A DNA stretch of 64,000 nucleotides from the NCBI GenBank assembly GCA_036346255.1, contig CM070634.1, positions 73,240,476-73,304,475 of the forward strand, written 5' to 3'. The translations under genes were made by a program, and so were the position numbers. The DNA is from Ampelocalamus luodianensis. Taxonomy: Eukaryota; Streptophyta; Magnoliopsida; Poales; Poaceae. The notes under the pieces were generated by a model. The model was not told the DNA's origin. It worked only from the letters and a program-made list of their open reading frames with translations, and did not search any database. The number at the start of each line of letters is the position of its first letter. Position 1 is the stretch's first letter. This document shows, in pieces, positions 23,313 through 35,142 of this stretch.

Positions 23313-25690
23313 CAATCTTAGTGTTTATGGTCGTGTTTACGGTTTTTTATCAAAGCTTTTGTGAGCTCCTAGACTAATTCAGTTATCATGCCATTACTAT
23401 ATCCTGCCATATGTAGTTGTTAGATGGAAAGGCATAGCTGTGTTGTAGATTGGTAACAGTTATTGATGGAAAAGTCTTTCAGGTTTAGTCTTATGTTGTG
23501 TAGATAGGTATTGCCAATGAGTAAGGTTGCAGTTAGCGCCTCTCAGTTTTCGTACGCTGCACTGTTAGGTACATTTACTTGGGTTAGATTCCTTTGATCA
23601 TGAGAACAAATTCAGTAGTCAAATCTAATAAGTTGTTTGTTTATTAGCCTTACTTGATTTAGTTAATAGCTTTTCATTTCAGGCAGTTGTACTACCTGTC
23701 TTTGTACTAGACGTGTAATCTATAGAGTGATGCCTTACACTATCATGTTTCTGTTTGTGTTGTCTAAGTAACGTTTTTGTAGCTTTCTTGACAACCAATG
23801 ATAAAAATTCCTCGAGAAAAGAATCGTTAACTCATGCCGAGACTGCGAGAGCTGTAGTAATTTCCTAGAGAACCACTGATAAAAATCTGTTTCCACTTTT
23901 AAAGGTGTTTATACTGATGGCACTGTCACGAAGGGAGGATATTCCACTCACATAATAGTCCATGAAAGTTATGATTGCATTAGTAGTTCATGAATGTGTA
24001 GTCTGCTGACAAAACGAAATATTCTCCAAAAGCATAATGAATTATTATCCAAGAACATGTCACTTTGCATCATTGGACTTGGTGCCTTGAATCGTGTGGC
24101 AGTAAAATTTGGAAAATCCTTTGTACTGCAGTTCACAGTTTTTAGTACAGCTGAATCAAAGAGAAAATAAGCTACCGGCCTTCTTGGTGCACATAATTGT
24201 GTGATATCATCAGCCGAAAAACATATGGAGGTACTGCTTATTATGCAATACGTTTTACGATCTCATATGCTTTAGTTATGAGTTATCTCCTGCATGAACG
24301 TTCTATATTTTCTGAGGTGAATGTCATTTGGGAGAAATACTTGAGGTTAAAAGGAACTGTTGCTTTTAACCTTTCTATTGCTCAAGAATGTCGTCGTTAC
24401 ACGAATTGAGTTGTTTGCTTGGTAATAGTGTGCATTATATAGCTTGGACATATGCATAAAGTTGATCTGCATGTTCTTTTAAGCATTCTTCAGATGAGCA
24501 TTGATTATATAATGTTTCTCTCACAGAGAATGAATTCACAGGCTGAACCAAAGTGATGTTCCCTTAAATGGTGTATGATTGTATCAATATAGACCTGTTT
24601 CACAGTCTACTACAAGTCTGCCACTGTTCATGCACATAACATATCTGTTTTCCCATCCTTTTTCATTTTCTTCTATAAGAACACCAGATACATACCCTGT
24701 TCTTCACAATGTCGCATCTCCCCCTTTTCTTTAGTACAATGGACATGCTATATATTTGTAAGCCTATGCACTGTTTTTTTGGGTCCTCGCTTCAAGATAC
24801 GAGTTTTGTTCATTTTTTCCTTCCCGATTTCATATGTACTGAAAACTATAACCTGTCAGGTTACATGATGTGTGGACCTATCGCATCTGCTCAATCATAT
24901 ATTCGTGTAGTCGAAGAAGTGTAGGAGGTGCTACATGCATAGGACCAGTACCATAAAAGTTAGGTGCATTTTCATGCTATATATAATTTCTCCTCTCCTA
25001 TTTTACTTTTTTTTATCATCTGTCCTATGCTGACAGGTATAGTACACTAGATATCTATGATTATCTGCAAATTGTAACAAACAAAATCTTTTACGCTCCT
25101 CTTTGGTTAGCAGTATCTGTAGACATATCCAAAGTTTGCATATTACTTTACAGTTTGCTCGTGCTCATGAATATGTCATAACCAAGAACTACACTACCAT
25201 GCTTGCTCATTATGTATTTTTTAAAAAAAATATTTTTCTATTTCTGGCTTACTACCATTATGCACCAAAATATAACGTACCACAACATGTACAACCGTAC
25301 TGTCAATACTAACATGTAATATTACACGCTACTGTCCCGATAAAAGCTCTTACTTCCTAATTTACTGCAGCCTCTAAAGTAAATAAATATACGACGCTTC
25401 GATACTTATAAGCTGTTATTAGTCTACATGTAGCACATTACTTATAGGTTTTTCAGGCTACGATCGCTAGATTCTTTTATGTTCTAGCAGCGTTATTCAC
25501 TTATTCCAATCGGTCCTTCTGTTTAGTTGACAGAGTAGGTTACATAAACTCAAATACTTGATCATGTCTTGCGTACTTTACGAACAGCCACAATACGAGC
25601 TTATTATCTATTCCGTTGATTGTAACACTATCATTCACTGTCTTTAATCTAACATATGCAAGAGTAGAGGGGCACTTGATTAGGTTGCAA
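23313..25690. other. AT-rich stretch without recognisable gene
   Basis: I see no conserved coding region, LTR end, tRNA or rRNA here. Short frames (for example near 24197-24409 and 24709-24924) lack coding bias. The region could be intron or 3' sequence of the segment at 22.3-23.3 kb, or the body of a Helitron whose 3' end is at 26038. Confidence 0.4.
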
Positions 25691-25990
25691 CGCCATAGCC
25701 TAATTTCCGACCAGCCGCACGCGCCAATTGGCGCGGGTCCCTTCTAGTCCTCCGGTATAAATGGAGGGAGGTTTGGCCAGCAGCCAGATAGGCCACGTCA
25801 CTCGATTTTTTTCGGCCGTCCGATCGTCGTTTGATTCTTTTGAGCGCCGTTCGATCTTAGCTAGATTTTCCCTTCGCGCGGCCGAACGCGCAACCCTCTC
25901 CGCGGGCCCCACGGGCGGCGTGCCTTCGCACGCAGTTTTCTCACGGGCGTAGCTTCGGTGCCTTTTCTTGTTCTCGCGGGCCCCACCAGG

Positions 25991-26038
25991 CCTTGACTCG
26001 CGGGTACGGCGCGCTTGCGCGCGCCGCACGTCTACTAG
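25991..26038 (+). mobile_element. Probable Helitron 3' terminus
   Basis: A perfect GC-rich hairpin, GGCGCGC / GCGCGCC with a four-base loop (26008-26025), is followed nine bases later by CTAG (26035-26038) and then T. This hairpin-CTRR-T layout is the hallmark of Helitron 3' ends, which insert between A and T without target duplication. The 5' TC end was not located; GC-rich sequence from about 25690 probably belongs to the element. No Rep/helicase coding region is visible, so it would be non-autonomous. It ends about 60 bases beyond the stop of the kinase gene. Confidence 0.5.
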
Positions 26039-26100
26039 TATACCATATTAATGCAGTCCCCATTCCCCAATGGGTAAGCATGCCCGACGAGGCAAGAAAA

Positions 26101-28332
26101 TCAAGCTAGATCGCTGGAATTTCCAAGCAACGCGGTGGACGACGAGTCGGAAGAAAGCGGGGCGTCGCCGGTGCTCACCGAAGAGCTGTCTACCGACAGA
26201 GCCCCGTACACACGCCCAGCCACGCTACTCTTGTACATCTGCGGCGGGAGCGCCGGCAGCCTCGCGTCCTCGGACTGCAGGACGTACATGGCCTGCGCGA
26301 CGGACGGCCGCTCGGTCTGGTCCGGGTGCGCACACCAGAGCCCGACCACCAGCACGCGCTCCATCCGCCGGTCGTCCAGCTCGTCGCCCCTCAGCCTCTC
26401 GTCGGCTGCATCAAGAATCTTGTTCTTGCCGTACAGGCTCCACACCCATCTCAGCAGCGTGAAGAACTCGTCCGAAGTTTCCACCACCGGTCGCCGGCCG
26501 GAGACAATCTCCAGCAGGACGATGCCGAAGCTGTAGACGTCCGATTCGGTGCTCGGCCGGCGCGTGTTGACGAACTCCGGGTCGATGTACCCCGCGGTGC
26601 CGAGCACGGCCTTGGTGGTCTGCCACCCTGTGCCGTGGTCGACGAGCCGGGCCAGCCCGAAGTCACCTAGCTTCGTGCTGTGCGACGCGTCGAGCATTAT
26701 GTTGCTCGGCTTGATGTCGCCATGGACCACGCACTGCGCCCACTCCCCGTGGAGGTAACGTAGCGCGGATCCCAAACCAATAATGATCTGATACCTGCAT
26801 GTTAATTAAACACAGCAATTAGTCGAAATGCAAATGCATCCATCGTCCGGTGTGAGGTGTCCGAGATCCTATACACATGAAATTTTCTAGAGAAATTAGT
26901 TGGTTCTCCCGTACCTTTCTGGCCATGTCAACAATCTTTCACTGCTGTAGAGATGCTTGTCGAGGCTGCCTTCCGCCACGAGCTCGTACACAAGCAAGAG
27001 CCCCTTGCGACTGTCGCACCAGCCCAACAGCTGCACAAGGTTGCGATGCTTCAGCCGGCTTATGATCCTCACCTCGGCCTCGAACTCCTTCCTCCCCTGC
27101 GCCGACGACTCCTTCGAGAACACCTTTACCGCCACCGGACGGTCGTGGTCACCGACGCCAAGGCGACCCCGGTAGACGCTTCCGAAGCCGCCTCGCCCGA
27201 GCCTCTCTTCCTCCGCGAAGTTGCTCGTCGCGGCGGCCACCTCGTGGTGCATGTACCTTCTGGGGCCGGCCTCCACACCTATCTCGAGCTCAGCTCTCTT
27301 ACACTCTTCCTCGGAGTCGCTGTCACTGTCTTCATCTGGTCTTCTTCTCGTGCGTCGTTGCCATAGAAGGAATCCCACCACGACTGCACAGACCAACAAA
27401 AACAGCAGAGGTACTAGTACAGATAAAAGTACTCGTACTTTCTTGGGAAGCTTGGAGCTGATGGTGGGAGGTGGTGAGCTGATGGTGGGAGGTGGTGGCG
27501 CTGGTGTCTTTGATGCAAGAGTGGAACTGAACGACCAGGAGAGTATCTTGTGCAGTTCGGCTGCCTCTCCGGTCGCCGCGGAGAAGCCAACGGCGACCTC
27601 CTCCGGTAAGTATTTCTTCAGGTCGACAGTGGCGTTGACGTGGTACGAGGTGTCGTTGATTTGGAGATCGACGGCTAGGATCTTCGTGCCGTTGTCGTAG
27701 TTGATCGTGGCGGTCATCGTGAAGCCTGACGTCAGGTTCTTGCTCGGCGAGGTAGTGTCCGTGGACGCCATTGAGACGATGGTGTTGACGTCGATGCCGA
27801 TGTGGTTGCCGCTGATGTCTGTGGGGAAGCTGTTATTGTAGGTATCGAATTCGACCGCCACGAACCGGCCGTCGCCTGTCCCGTTCACGCCGGCCGGGAT
27901 AAGACCGAGGCCCCCCCCGCCGCTGTTGGCTGGAATCTTCGATGGGTAGTGCGCGAGGAAGAAGGTCATCCCGTCGCCGGTGGACGTACTATCTCCGTCA
28001 GGATGGATCTCGAAGGAGAAGGTGGTGTTGAAGCTGGTCAGCTCGCCGGTGGCGTTGTCCCACAGCGGCACGGGGTCCTTGTAGGACGCCCTGCCCACGC
28101 TGTATTTTGTGGTGTTGCTGGACCTGTCGCTTTTCGTCAGCCCAAGCTTACCCAAAGCGACCGACACATCCTCGGTGCAGTCGATCACCGCCGCACAGAA
28201 AGGCTTGGGCTCGGTGAAGTTGAGGTTGATGTAGAGTGAGGCGGCGCGAGGGACACGGACGGACAGCACCGAGCAGTAGAGGAGGATCAACAGCACGAAG
28301 GCGTCTGGACGACGAGAGCCCGTCGTTTCCAT
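26101..28332 (-). CDS. L-type lectin-domain receptor-like kinase (LecRK)
   Basis: A two-exon gene: exon 1 is 28332-26915 and exon 2 is 26794-26101, with a 120-base GT-AG intron (26914-26795) that splits an arginine codon. The product is 703 residues, normal for the family. In order: signal peptide (about 1-33); legume-lectin domain (about 35-275) with VAVEFDTYNN and HIGIDVN motifs and many N-glycosylation sites; Pro/Ser stalk; membrane helix (about 301-324) followed by basic residues; acidic Asp/Ser/Glu run; kinase domain with GRGGFG (about 379), VAVK lysine (about 403), HGDIKPSN loop (about 497) and DFG (about 517). The catalytic loop has HGD instead of HRD, so it is of non-RD type. These plasma-membrane proteins sense extracellular ligands in defence or development; the ligand here cannot be inferred. 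The ATG at 28332 precedes the signal peptide directly; a GTG three codons upstream is not needed. Confidence 0.93.
26795..26914 (-). other. Intron of the LecRK gene
   Basis: The donor is AAG/GTACGG at 26914 and the acceptor is ATGCAG/GT at 26795. Splicing keeps the frame and joins kinase subdomain V sequence (LTWPER) to YQIIIGLGSALRYLH, giving a continuous kinase domain. Confidence 0.9.
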
Positions 28333-28415
28333 CGTCGGCACCGCCCGTGGTGGCGTTTGGGAAGAGAGATTAGAGGACTAACTGTGCGTTTGGGAGCTAG
28401 CTTGGAAGTTTGAGA

Positions 28416-28423
28416 ATTATAAA
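28416..28423 (-). promoter_or_regulatory. Possible TATA box of the LecRK gene
   Basis: The minus strand reads TTTATAAT about 85 bases before the start codon, which allows a leader of roughly 50 bases. Weak evidence by itself. Confidence 0.35.
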
Positions 28424-29064
28424 GCGGACAGCTGACCGAGTATTTCCGCGCGCCGGTTCTGAGGATTTTTTTTTTCCACGCGCGGACATGTTCCTTGGTT
28501 ACATGATTCGTTGAATTTCCAGCTCTGTTACCGTGTAGTTTGCAATGTAGGAGTCTCAGATGGGCCGAGAACAATGGGAGCATGGGCTGCCAAACTCAAC
28601 GCGGGTCTGGTACTAAGCAGGGTTGTGACGGGCCAGGCCGATACTGTTTGAACAACATTGATAAAGCCACCAATGCAGTGCGCTTAACCCTGCGTCCGAC
28701 ATCCCCTCGTCGCCGACTTCACTAGCCCACCGCCTTCTCGAAACCCCCCTCACACATAGGAGTGCAAGTGGGGCGGGCCACTTCGCTAAGCCACGAGCCC
28801 GCCCCACAAAATGAGCCCACTAAAATCGGACCGCTAACCTGCCTTCCGAAAGGAGAGACATGCGGGCCGACCCGCATTGGCCGCATTGCCCATGCTCACA
28901 AGCTCCTCCTCGCCCTCGAGCAGCTAACCCTAACCGCCTGTAGTCCTCCTCGCCCCTCGCCCAATCGAGGGCTCGAGGGCTCAAGACCTCGCTCGAACCG
29001 GCAAATCCTAGCTGCCGCCTCGGCCATCGCCCCATCAGTCCATCGTCGAGGTGGCCACCTCCTC
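28424..29064. other. Intergenic sequence upstream of the LecRK gene
   Basis: No gene is supported. A GC-rich stretch near 28757-28810 contains complementary GGGGCGGGCC / GCCCGCCCC segments reminiscent of a hAT-type end, but no partner end was found. A frame across 28762-29178 is low-complexity and ends inside the LTR. Confidence 0.4.
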
Positions 29065-29132
29065 CGCCTTCGCCCCCATCTTCGGCGCAGCCAGCTCCTT
29101 CGCCTTCGCCCCCATCTTCGGCGCAGCCAGCT
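29065..29132. repeat. Left part of a 36-bp tandem repeat split by an LTR
   Basis: Nearly two units of a 36-base repeat (core CCCCCATCTTCGGCGCAGCC) end at 29132, where the LTR begins. The array resumes at 32340. Confidence 0.75.
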
Positions 29133-29861
29133 TGTAACATCCCAATTTTCAGAGCTTAAAAATCTTTTAAATAGTTAGTAGGAGAAAATTCACCATTTGA
29201 ATTTTATTTGATTTTAATTTCAAAAGCTTAATTTTGGACTTTACAATCAAAAATATTTAATGTGAATAATCCCAACATGAACATTAGCCAAAACTATTTT
29301 ATTTGGGTTCTATGTGCTCAGATATATTTTCTAGATTTTTCTAGAATTTTTCTGAGTTCATTTGCTATTTTCTATTGCCCTTTTGAATTTCTGGTAATTT
29401 ATAAAATAGAAAACCTATTTAAAATCTCAGAAAACCCTTTGGGCCGAAACCCAGCCCAAAACCACCTTCAGCCCACCTCTGTTCAGCCCACCGGCGTGCG
29501 CGCGAGCCCGCCTCTCTCTGACAGGTGGACCCCGCATGTCAGCCTCCTTCCTCTCTCCTCGCGGGAACGCGTTAAATCTCAGCCGTCCGATCTGGGGTGA
29601 ACGGTCAGACTTAGCTAGGATGTCGGATTGCCCGAACGTCCCATTGAATGTGAGCCGTTCGATCTTTGATGGACGGTCAGATCTTCGAAGTCGTTTCGCA
29701 GCCGCGCCGTTTCGCACGCGCCGCGTCCTAACCCTAGCCACTGACGTGTGGGTCCCAGCTTGCCACGTCGTCTTCGTTCCCGAATCCGTTACGGATACGA
29801 TTTTCCGCCGCCGCCTGCCGTTTTTGGGCGTTTGTGCCCTGGACTCTCCCGAGCCGCCGCC

Positions 29862-29870
29862 TATATAAGG
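29862..29870 (+). promoter_or_regulatory. TATA box of the solo LTR
   Basis: TATATAAGG sits between a GC-rich upstream block and a pyrimidine-rich leader, a good match to a plant core promoter. It points away from the LecRK gene. Confidence 0.6.
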
Positions 29871-31620
29871 AGGGGTAGCCCTCGGCCTCCGCATCTCAAC
29901 CCTAGCCGCCACAGGAGCTCGAAGTCCAATCTGCGCCTCCGCCAACTCCGACGAGCTTTTCCGCCGCAACCAGTGTCGCCGGGACCTCGGGGTTTGCTTC
30001 GTCGGCATCGCAAGAACAAGGGCTACCTTGTGGTCGCCTTGGTTCCGCCGGAGCATCATCGGAGGCCCGATCCCGTCAAGCCCGAAGCTCGCCGCTTCAA
30101 CCTCGCCGCCGGCCACCTCCGTCATCCTTAACCACCCGGAGTTGCACCCAGAGGTTCACAATAGCATCCTCTACACGTCGGTACCACTCACCGCCGGCGA
30201 GGAGCCGCCGTTCGCCGTTGCCGTTGGTTCCCGAGCCGTCGTCGCCGTCGGTCCGACGTGGCGATCGCGTCGGCATCCACCTCCGCCAAGTGCGCGCGAC
30301 GTCATCCGCGTGGTGCCTCGTCGGCCGCGTGGCTTAGTCCACCGGACTCCAAGTCCCGAGGCTCGGTAGACCTAGTCCACCGTGAGCCGTGCCACTGACA
30401 TGTGGGTCCCACATGTCAGAATTGTTTTCTGATTTCTTTTAATTCCGAAATTTCCTTCGCTGATGTCAGCATTGCGCAATAATCCGATTTTTCTGTTAAG
30501 AATTAATTCGGAAATTCCAGAAAATCTAAATTAGGGTTTCTTTTAGATTTCCAAACTTCCAGAGCTCATAACTTTTGCATCCTAACTCCGATTGAGCCCA
30601 TTCAAATTCCTAAATTTGTCTAAATTCAAGCTCTATTTATCTGAGATTTTTATTTATTTTTTTGAGTTTGTTTTGCCTCTGTTATTTATTTGTTTTGTTT
30701 ATTTTTGTTTCATTTGCGAGTAGACGTCGATTCGTCGGGGAATTTTGTGGAAGAAGGAGCACCCCAAGATCAAGACCAGTACATAGACCTTTTCCAAGGC
30801 AAGTCATACCTTTGATCATCTTGAACCCAGTTTTCAAATTACTTTGTGTTAAATTATTGCATTATACTTTAATTATTTATTTAAATACTTTGGGCATAGT
30901 TATTATCCAAATTGTTATCACACCTTGGCCTTGTATGTCATAATTCCTTGTCGCCCTAGATTGGTTATTAGTTGGTAATATTATAGCACCAACGTGGGTT
31001 GGTTAGATGCGAGTACAATTGCTTAGCCATGCTACGAGTCTCACATCTCATGTAAGTTGCAAATATTAATTATGACTAAGTGACTATGGAACTTTGTGTA
31101 AAACTGTGTGCTATGTGTTATTACTTCATGATGGCATGTGTTGCACTAAAACCAACTGGGTGGTAAAGGATTTAGACTGAGGCAAGTGGTAGAGACTGTG
31201 TGACATGGTGGTCTATGTGATGGGAATGATAATCTTTGTGACTTAGTTAGAACATGGAAGTCTTGCCTTGGTCAATTAAGGACTTAACTTTGTGCGCCAT
31301 TGAATCGAGCCTTCTTCAGACGCGACCACATGCCTGGTATGGGACGGGCCTAACTTAGTAAGTTATGGATTCTCGGCATTGATGTTCAGGTGGATAGGTT
31401 AGGCTGTGTGACAGGGTGGAGGTGTGACTACCTGGTGGTTGCATCGCGGGACGATTCGTCTTCCTTGTCCAGCGGTGTGTGTTATACCAATTCTATGTGA
31501 GCTGGTATAGTGGTTTGTAAGCACACTGGGAACGTCAATGTTTGATATGAAGTTTCCGAACTGTTTTGTTACGATTAGTGCTTGCTACACTAGTTGTATC
31601 TTGTGGGTAAAGTGTACAAC

Positions 31621-31653
31621 CTCTGCAGAGTGTTAATCAATCTATTCGAATAG
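31621..31653 (+). promoter_or_regulatory. Paired palindromic LTR boxes
   Basis: CTCTGCAGAG (31621-31630) and CTATTCGAATAG (31642-31653) are both perfect palindromes, followed by GTCCGCGATCATGGAC. Farther on are GAGTACGGTTGTGTACTC (31948-31965) and CAGTCGGTTGCCTGTGG (32073-32089). Confidence 0.6.
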
Positions 31654-32334
31654 CCGCGTCCGCGATCATGGACATGCTCGGGGATTTCACACGAGGGGTA
31701 GTTTTCATAAAATATTGGGATGGGAGCTGTGTGATCTAAATCATATGGCTATGTGAAATAATCTATTTAGCTGTGTGTTTTTGTGGAAACAACTGTTAAA
31801 TTAATATTGTCTATTTGTTTTGAATTATGTTTTCAATATATTATTCGTATTCAATTGCAAATGTTGCATTTCTGCAAAATAACCACAGAAACCTTTTTCT
31901 TTGGAATAAGCCTGCATCTATACATTGCATTCTGTGGTATGATTTGCGAGTACGGTTGTGTACTCACGCTTGTTGTAAAACTTGTGCCCAAACCTACAGA
32001 AGAGGAGGAGTCTACGCCTGCTTTCGAGGAGGAGTTCGTTGAAGGCTGATCGTTCGTTAAGGTCTGGATCCCAGTCGGTTGCCTGTGGTGAATTGGTGGG
32101 ATCTACGCTGGAGTTATTTCCGTTCATTCTTTGTTTATTTCTGTCGACCTGCGTGGCTTAATAAGTGTAAACTCGACCATAAGGTCAAAATCCTTATTTG
32201 TTATTCAAACTAATCGTTTACTTTATTTATCGCTTCTGTGGATCAATATTTACCTATGTTAACCCTGTGTGCACTAGCGTGATCTGGACTAGTGCGATGC
32301 ACGAGGGTTCCGAATCGTACTGCAGGTCCCGACA

Positions 32335-33235
32335 CGCCTCCTTCGCCGCCCCATCTTCGGCGCAGCCAGCTCTTCCAACGTCGCTCCCATCTTCGACGCA
32401 ACCATCTTCTCCAACGTCGCCCCCATCTTCGGCGCAACATCTTCTCCACTGTCGCCCCCATCTTCGACCCAACCATCTAGGTGCGTTTCTTGGCTACTCC
32501 AGCCCTGTTCTCCGCCCTGTTCTTGGTTGATATCATTCTGAGTCTTGATTGGAGGTTTTGAGTTTCTGTCCTGGATGTCTCTTATTCGAGGTTTTGAGGT
32601 TCTACAAGCCCCACTCGACCCCTCCCAAGTCATAAGTCCAAAGATCATATTTGTGCTAGATATTAAACACCACCTCATCGTCTGCCAATTGAACTCACCA
32701 AGCTGATCCTGGAAAAATGGTGCATTCTGTTCTTCACAAAACCACATGGTGTGAGTAAGTCTAGTGTATATGTTTGCTGACTTGCCAATTGAACTCACCA
32801 AGCTGATATAGTCTAGTGTATATGTTTGCTGACTTGCTTTCATGATCTTCTAGCGTATATGTTTGTTAATTTGCCTTCATGATCTTCTGAGCCTGTGGAA
32901 GTCGAGCAAGATAAGTAGCATTCATTTCCAAAGCTAAACATTTCTCCAAATGTGCAATGCGGCGAGTTCTTGATTATGACGTCTGAGTCTACCAATTAGA
33001 TTAGTATCTCTCTCTCTCTTATTACTTGGGGGGGGGGGGATAAATATGCAAGTTAAACACTAGTACTCTAGTGTCTAATTCCCACTTGTTAAACTATAAC
33101 TAAGCATAGAAATTAAAAGGGGCCTTTACTGTCCAGAGAAAGCTTCTCCTGAATTTGTCAATTTTCTTCATTAACCATTTGGGCTGCGCAATGGTGAGCA
33201 TTTGGTGAGTCGGCTGCCGCGGATAAGTGTTTCAG
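32335..33235. other. Tandem repeat remainder and intergenic sequence
   Basis: About four diverged units of the repeat seen at 29065 run from 32340 to 32478. Then follow three direct copies of a CTAGTGTATATGTTTGCTGACTTGC-like segment near 32758, 32812 and 32850 (the last one diverged), a short CT repeat (33008-33020) and a G run (33028-33039). No gene is seen. Confidence 0.55.
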
Positions 33236-33957
33236 TGTAACATCCCAAAATCCTAATTCTGGGATTATGTAATATAAATGCATTAGAGAAAATTTCCTTG
33301 ATCATTTACATATGAAATATGCTATGTTAAGTTGGTTTTTGAATTAAAAATAAAACTTGACCAACAAACAAAAAGGTGCTAAAAAGTAAATAGATAAAAC
33401 AAATAAATAAATTTAAAGGATAGAATTATTTCAGGCATATTATCCCAGATATAATTCACCCAAGATTTTATATGAAGTCTTGTTTAGGAAAACAATTACA
33501 AAAGTACAAAACAGAAACTTCTACGAATTTTGGAGAAATTCACAGAAAGTATTAACATCTGAAAAATTTACAAGAGCAAATAAATTAGGTCAAAAGAAGA
33601 CACAAAAATTTTCATGAAATTTGGACTTCATTTGAGTAACAAATAAAATGGGACAATAAATTGGTAGAAAATTAAAAATCCTAAAACATAACTCTCTCTC
33701 TCACCTTACTGACTGGTTGGCCCCGAGCGCAAGGACCTTCGTCCACCGAGCGCAAGGCCAGCACATGCCCACTCGTGAAAGCTCTACTGTGCCAGTGGTT
33801 TTCCTTGCCGCCCACGGTTTTTGCCACCGACCGAACCTACCTTGTCGTGTCGCCTACACCACGCCCATACCTGCCCAGCCAAAGCCTATGCCTACCTGTA
33901 CGCCACCGAGTGCTGGCCTTTCCCGAGCTCCACCTCATCCATTTCCTCCCCTTTGTC

Positions 33958-33965
33958 TACATAAA
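33958..33965 (+). promoter_or_regulatory. Mutated TATA box of the gypsy 5' LTR
   Basis: TACATAAA here corresponds to TATATAAA at 61435-61442 in the 3' LTR; surrounding bases align. The T-to-C change would weaken the promoter that should make the genomic RNA. Confidence 0.6.
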
Positions 33966-34934
33966 GACATCCCCGAGCTGCGTCTCACCCTTTCCAACTA
34001 AGTGCGCACCTCCCTTTCTCTTCTTCTCCACCCAATCGAGCTCTAGAGCTCGGAGAGCGCCAGCTCTAAATGGTCATGCACCACCACCTTCGTCCTCGAT
34101 GTCATGAAGGGTTCCTAGTCAATCCTATCATGTCATCTCGTGTTCCAGTACCTTAGTAAGCATTCCCTTCATTCAGTTTTGCCTCTAATCCTCAGAAACG
34201 GTCGAATCGAGTCGTCTTCCTCGTCTCCGACCGGAACACCGCCTTCAGCCCCGCTGGAAATTCACGGCACCTCGGACCTATCAGTTGCACCTGGAGCATC
34301 GCTCGAGCACCAGCAAGCTTCTCCAACTGTCGCTGGACCTTCTCCTTCAGCTGATCTTCTTCTCCATGTGCGACCAACCTCGCTGCCTCGGCTCACCGTC
34401 GACTTGTCGACCCCGACCACCTCCAACCTCCTTCTCGCTTCTGGTATGCTCCTAGTATCCCCTAGAAGCTCATGCGTGCTTTAGTTTGGCAAGGGTGTAG
34501 CTCAATCGAGATCCTGCTCTTTGCCGTACTCGCTCCTCCGCTCGTCGCCGGCGCACTGTCGTGTCAGGCCACCTCTGGCCTCGACGTCGGTGCCGATGGG
34601 GGTGCAAGGGTATGGAGATCCATTTTGGGCACTCTCCGACCCCTACGAGTATCACGCCATCAGCGAGACGAGCGGGCGCTTGCGCCACCGCACAGCACAG
34701 CACAACAGTGACGAGCACTATAGCTTGTCATCAGTGTGTCTAATCACCTTCATTAGGACCAAATCAACGCTTTAGTTGTCGAATAAGTTCTATTAAGTCG
34801 CTGACGTCTGGGACCGCTTGATTAGTTTAATCAAAACGTTATTTTCCTTTTTAGTCTATGACATGCGAGCCCCTCAATCACTTATGCACACAGCTCACCA
34901 CCCTGTAGACCATGCAGTGTGCGCACCTGGTCGA

Positions 34935-35142
34935 AATCCCTACGACCACGTGTAGTCCAAACCCCTACGACCACGTGTAGTCCAAACCCCTACGACCACG
35001 TGCAGTCGAATCTCCCTATGACCATGTATAGTTGAAGCTCCCTACGACCACGTGTAGTCCAACCCCGTATGACCACGTATAGTTGAAGCTCCCTACGACC
35101 ACGTGTAGTCCAACCCCGTACGACCACGTGTAGTCGAAGACT
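34935..35142 (+). repeat. G-box minisatellite in the 5' LTR
   Basis: Eight units of 25-26 bases share the core CGACCACGTGTAGTCC. Six keep CACGTG intact (34947, 34972, 34997, 35049, 35100 and 35125); two are altered (35023, 35074). The later units also show a two-unit higher-order pattern of about 51 bases. The array is absent from the 3' LTR, where sequence equivalent to about 34830 joins directly to that of about 35160. Confidence 0.85.

Larger units (their letters stand above)
29133..32334 (+). mobile_element. Solo gypsy-type LTR (3202 bp) in plus orientation
   Basis: It begins TGTAACATCCC and ends GGTCCCGACA. The same tandem repeat lies on both sides, which fixes the boundaries. The flanking five bases (CAGCT left, CGCCT right) are an imperfect target duplication. 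A TATATAAGG core promoter (29862-29870) is followed by a GC-rich leader, so sense is plus. No internal region remains. It carries the palindromic LTR boxes at 31621-31653 and 31948-31965. It lies 800 bases upstream of the LecRK start codon. Confidence 0.8.

Noticed and set aside
24197..25312. Short frames of 60-75 codons in AT-rich sequence.
   Set aside because: No coding bias, domain or splice context supports them.
28757..28812. Possible hAT transposon end (TAGGAGTGCAAGTGGGGCGG).
   Set aside because: No inverted partner or 8-bp duplication was found in the window.
29427..30369. Frames of 110-232 codons on both strands.
   Set aside because: They cover the promoter and leader of the solo LTR; no conserved motif, and opposite-strand frames mirror each other.
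32243..32843. Arg/Trp-rich repeated frames that look like a repeat protein.
   Set aside because: They are translations of the 36-bp tandem repeat and have no start context or conserved family.
34935..35142. Evenly spaced repeats that could be taken for a CRISPR array.
   Set aside because: Units are contiguous 25-26 bases with no unique spacers, in a plant retrotransposon; it is a minisatellite.
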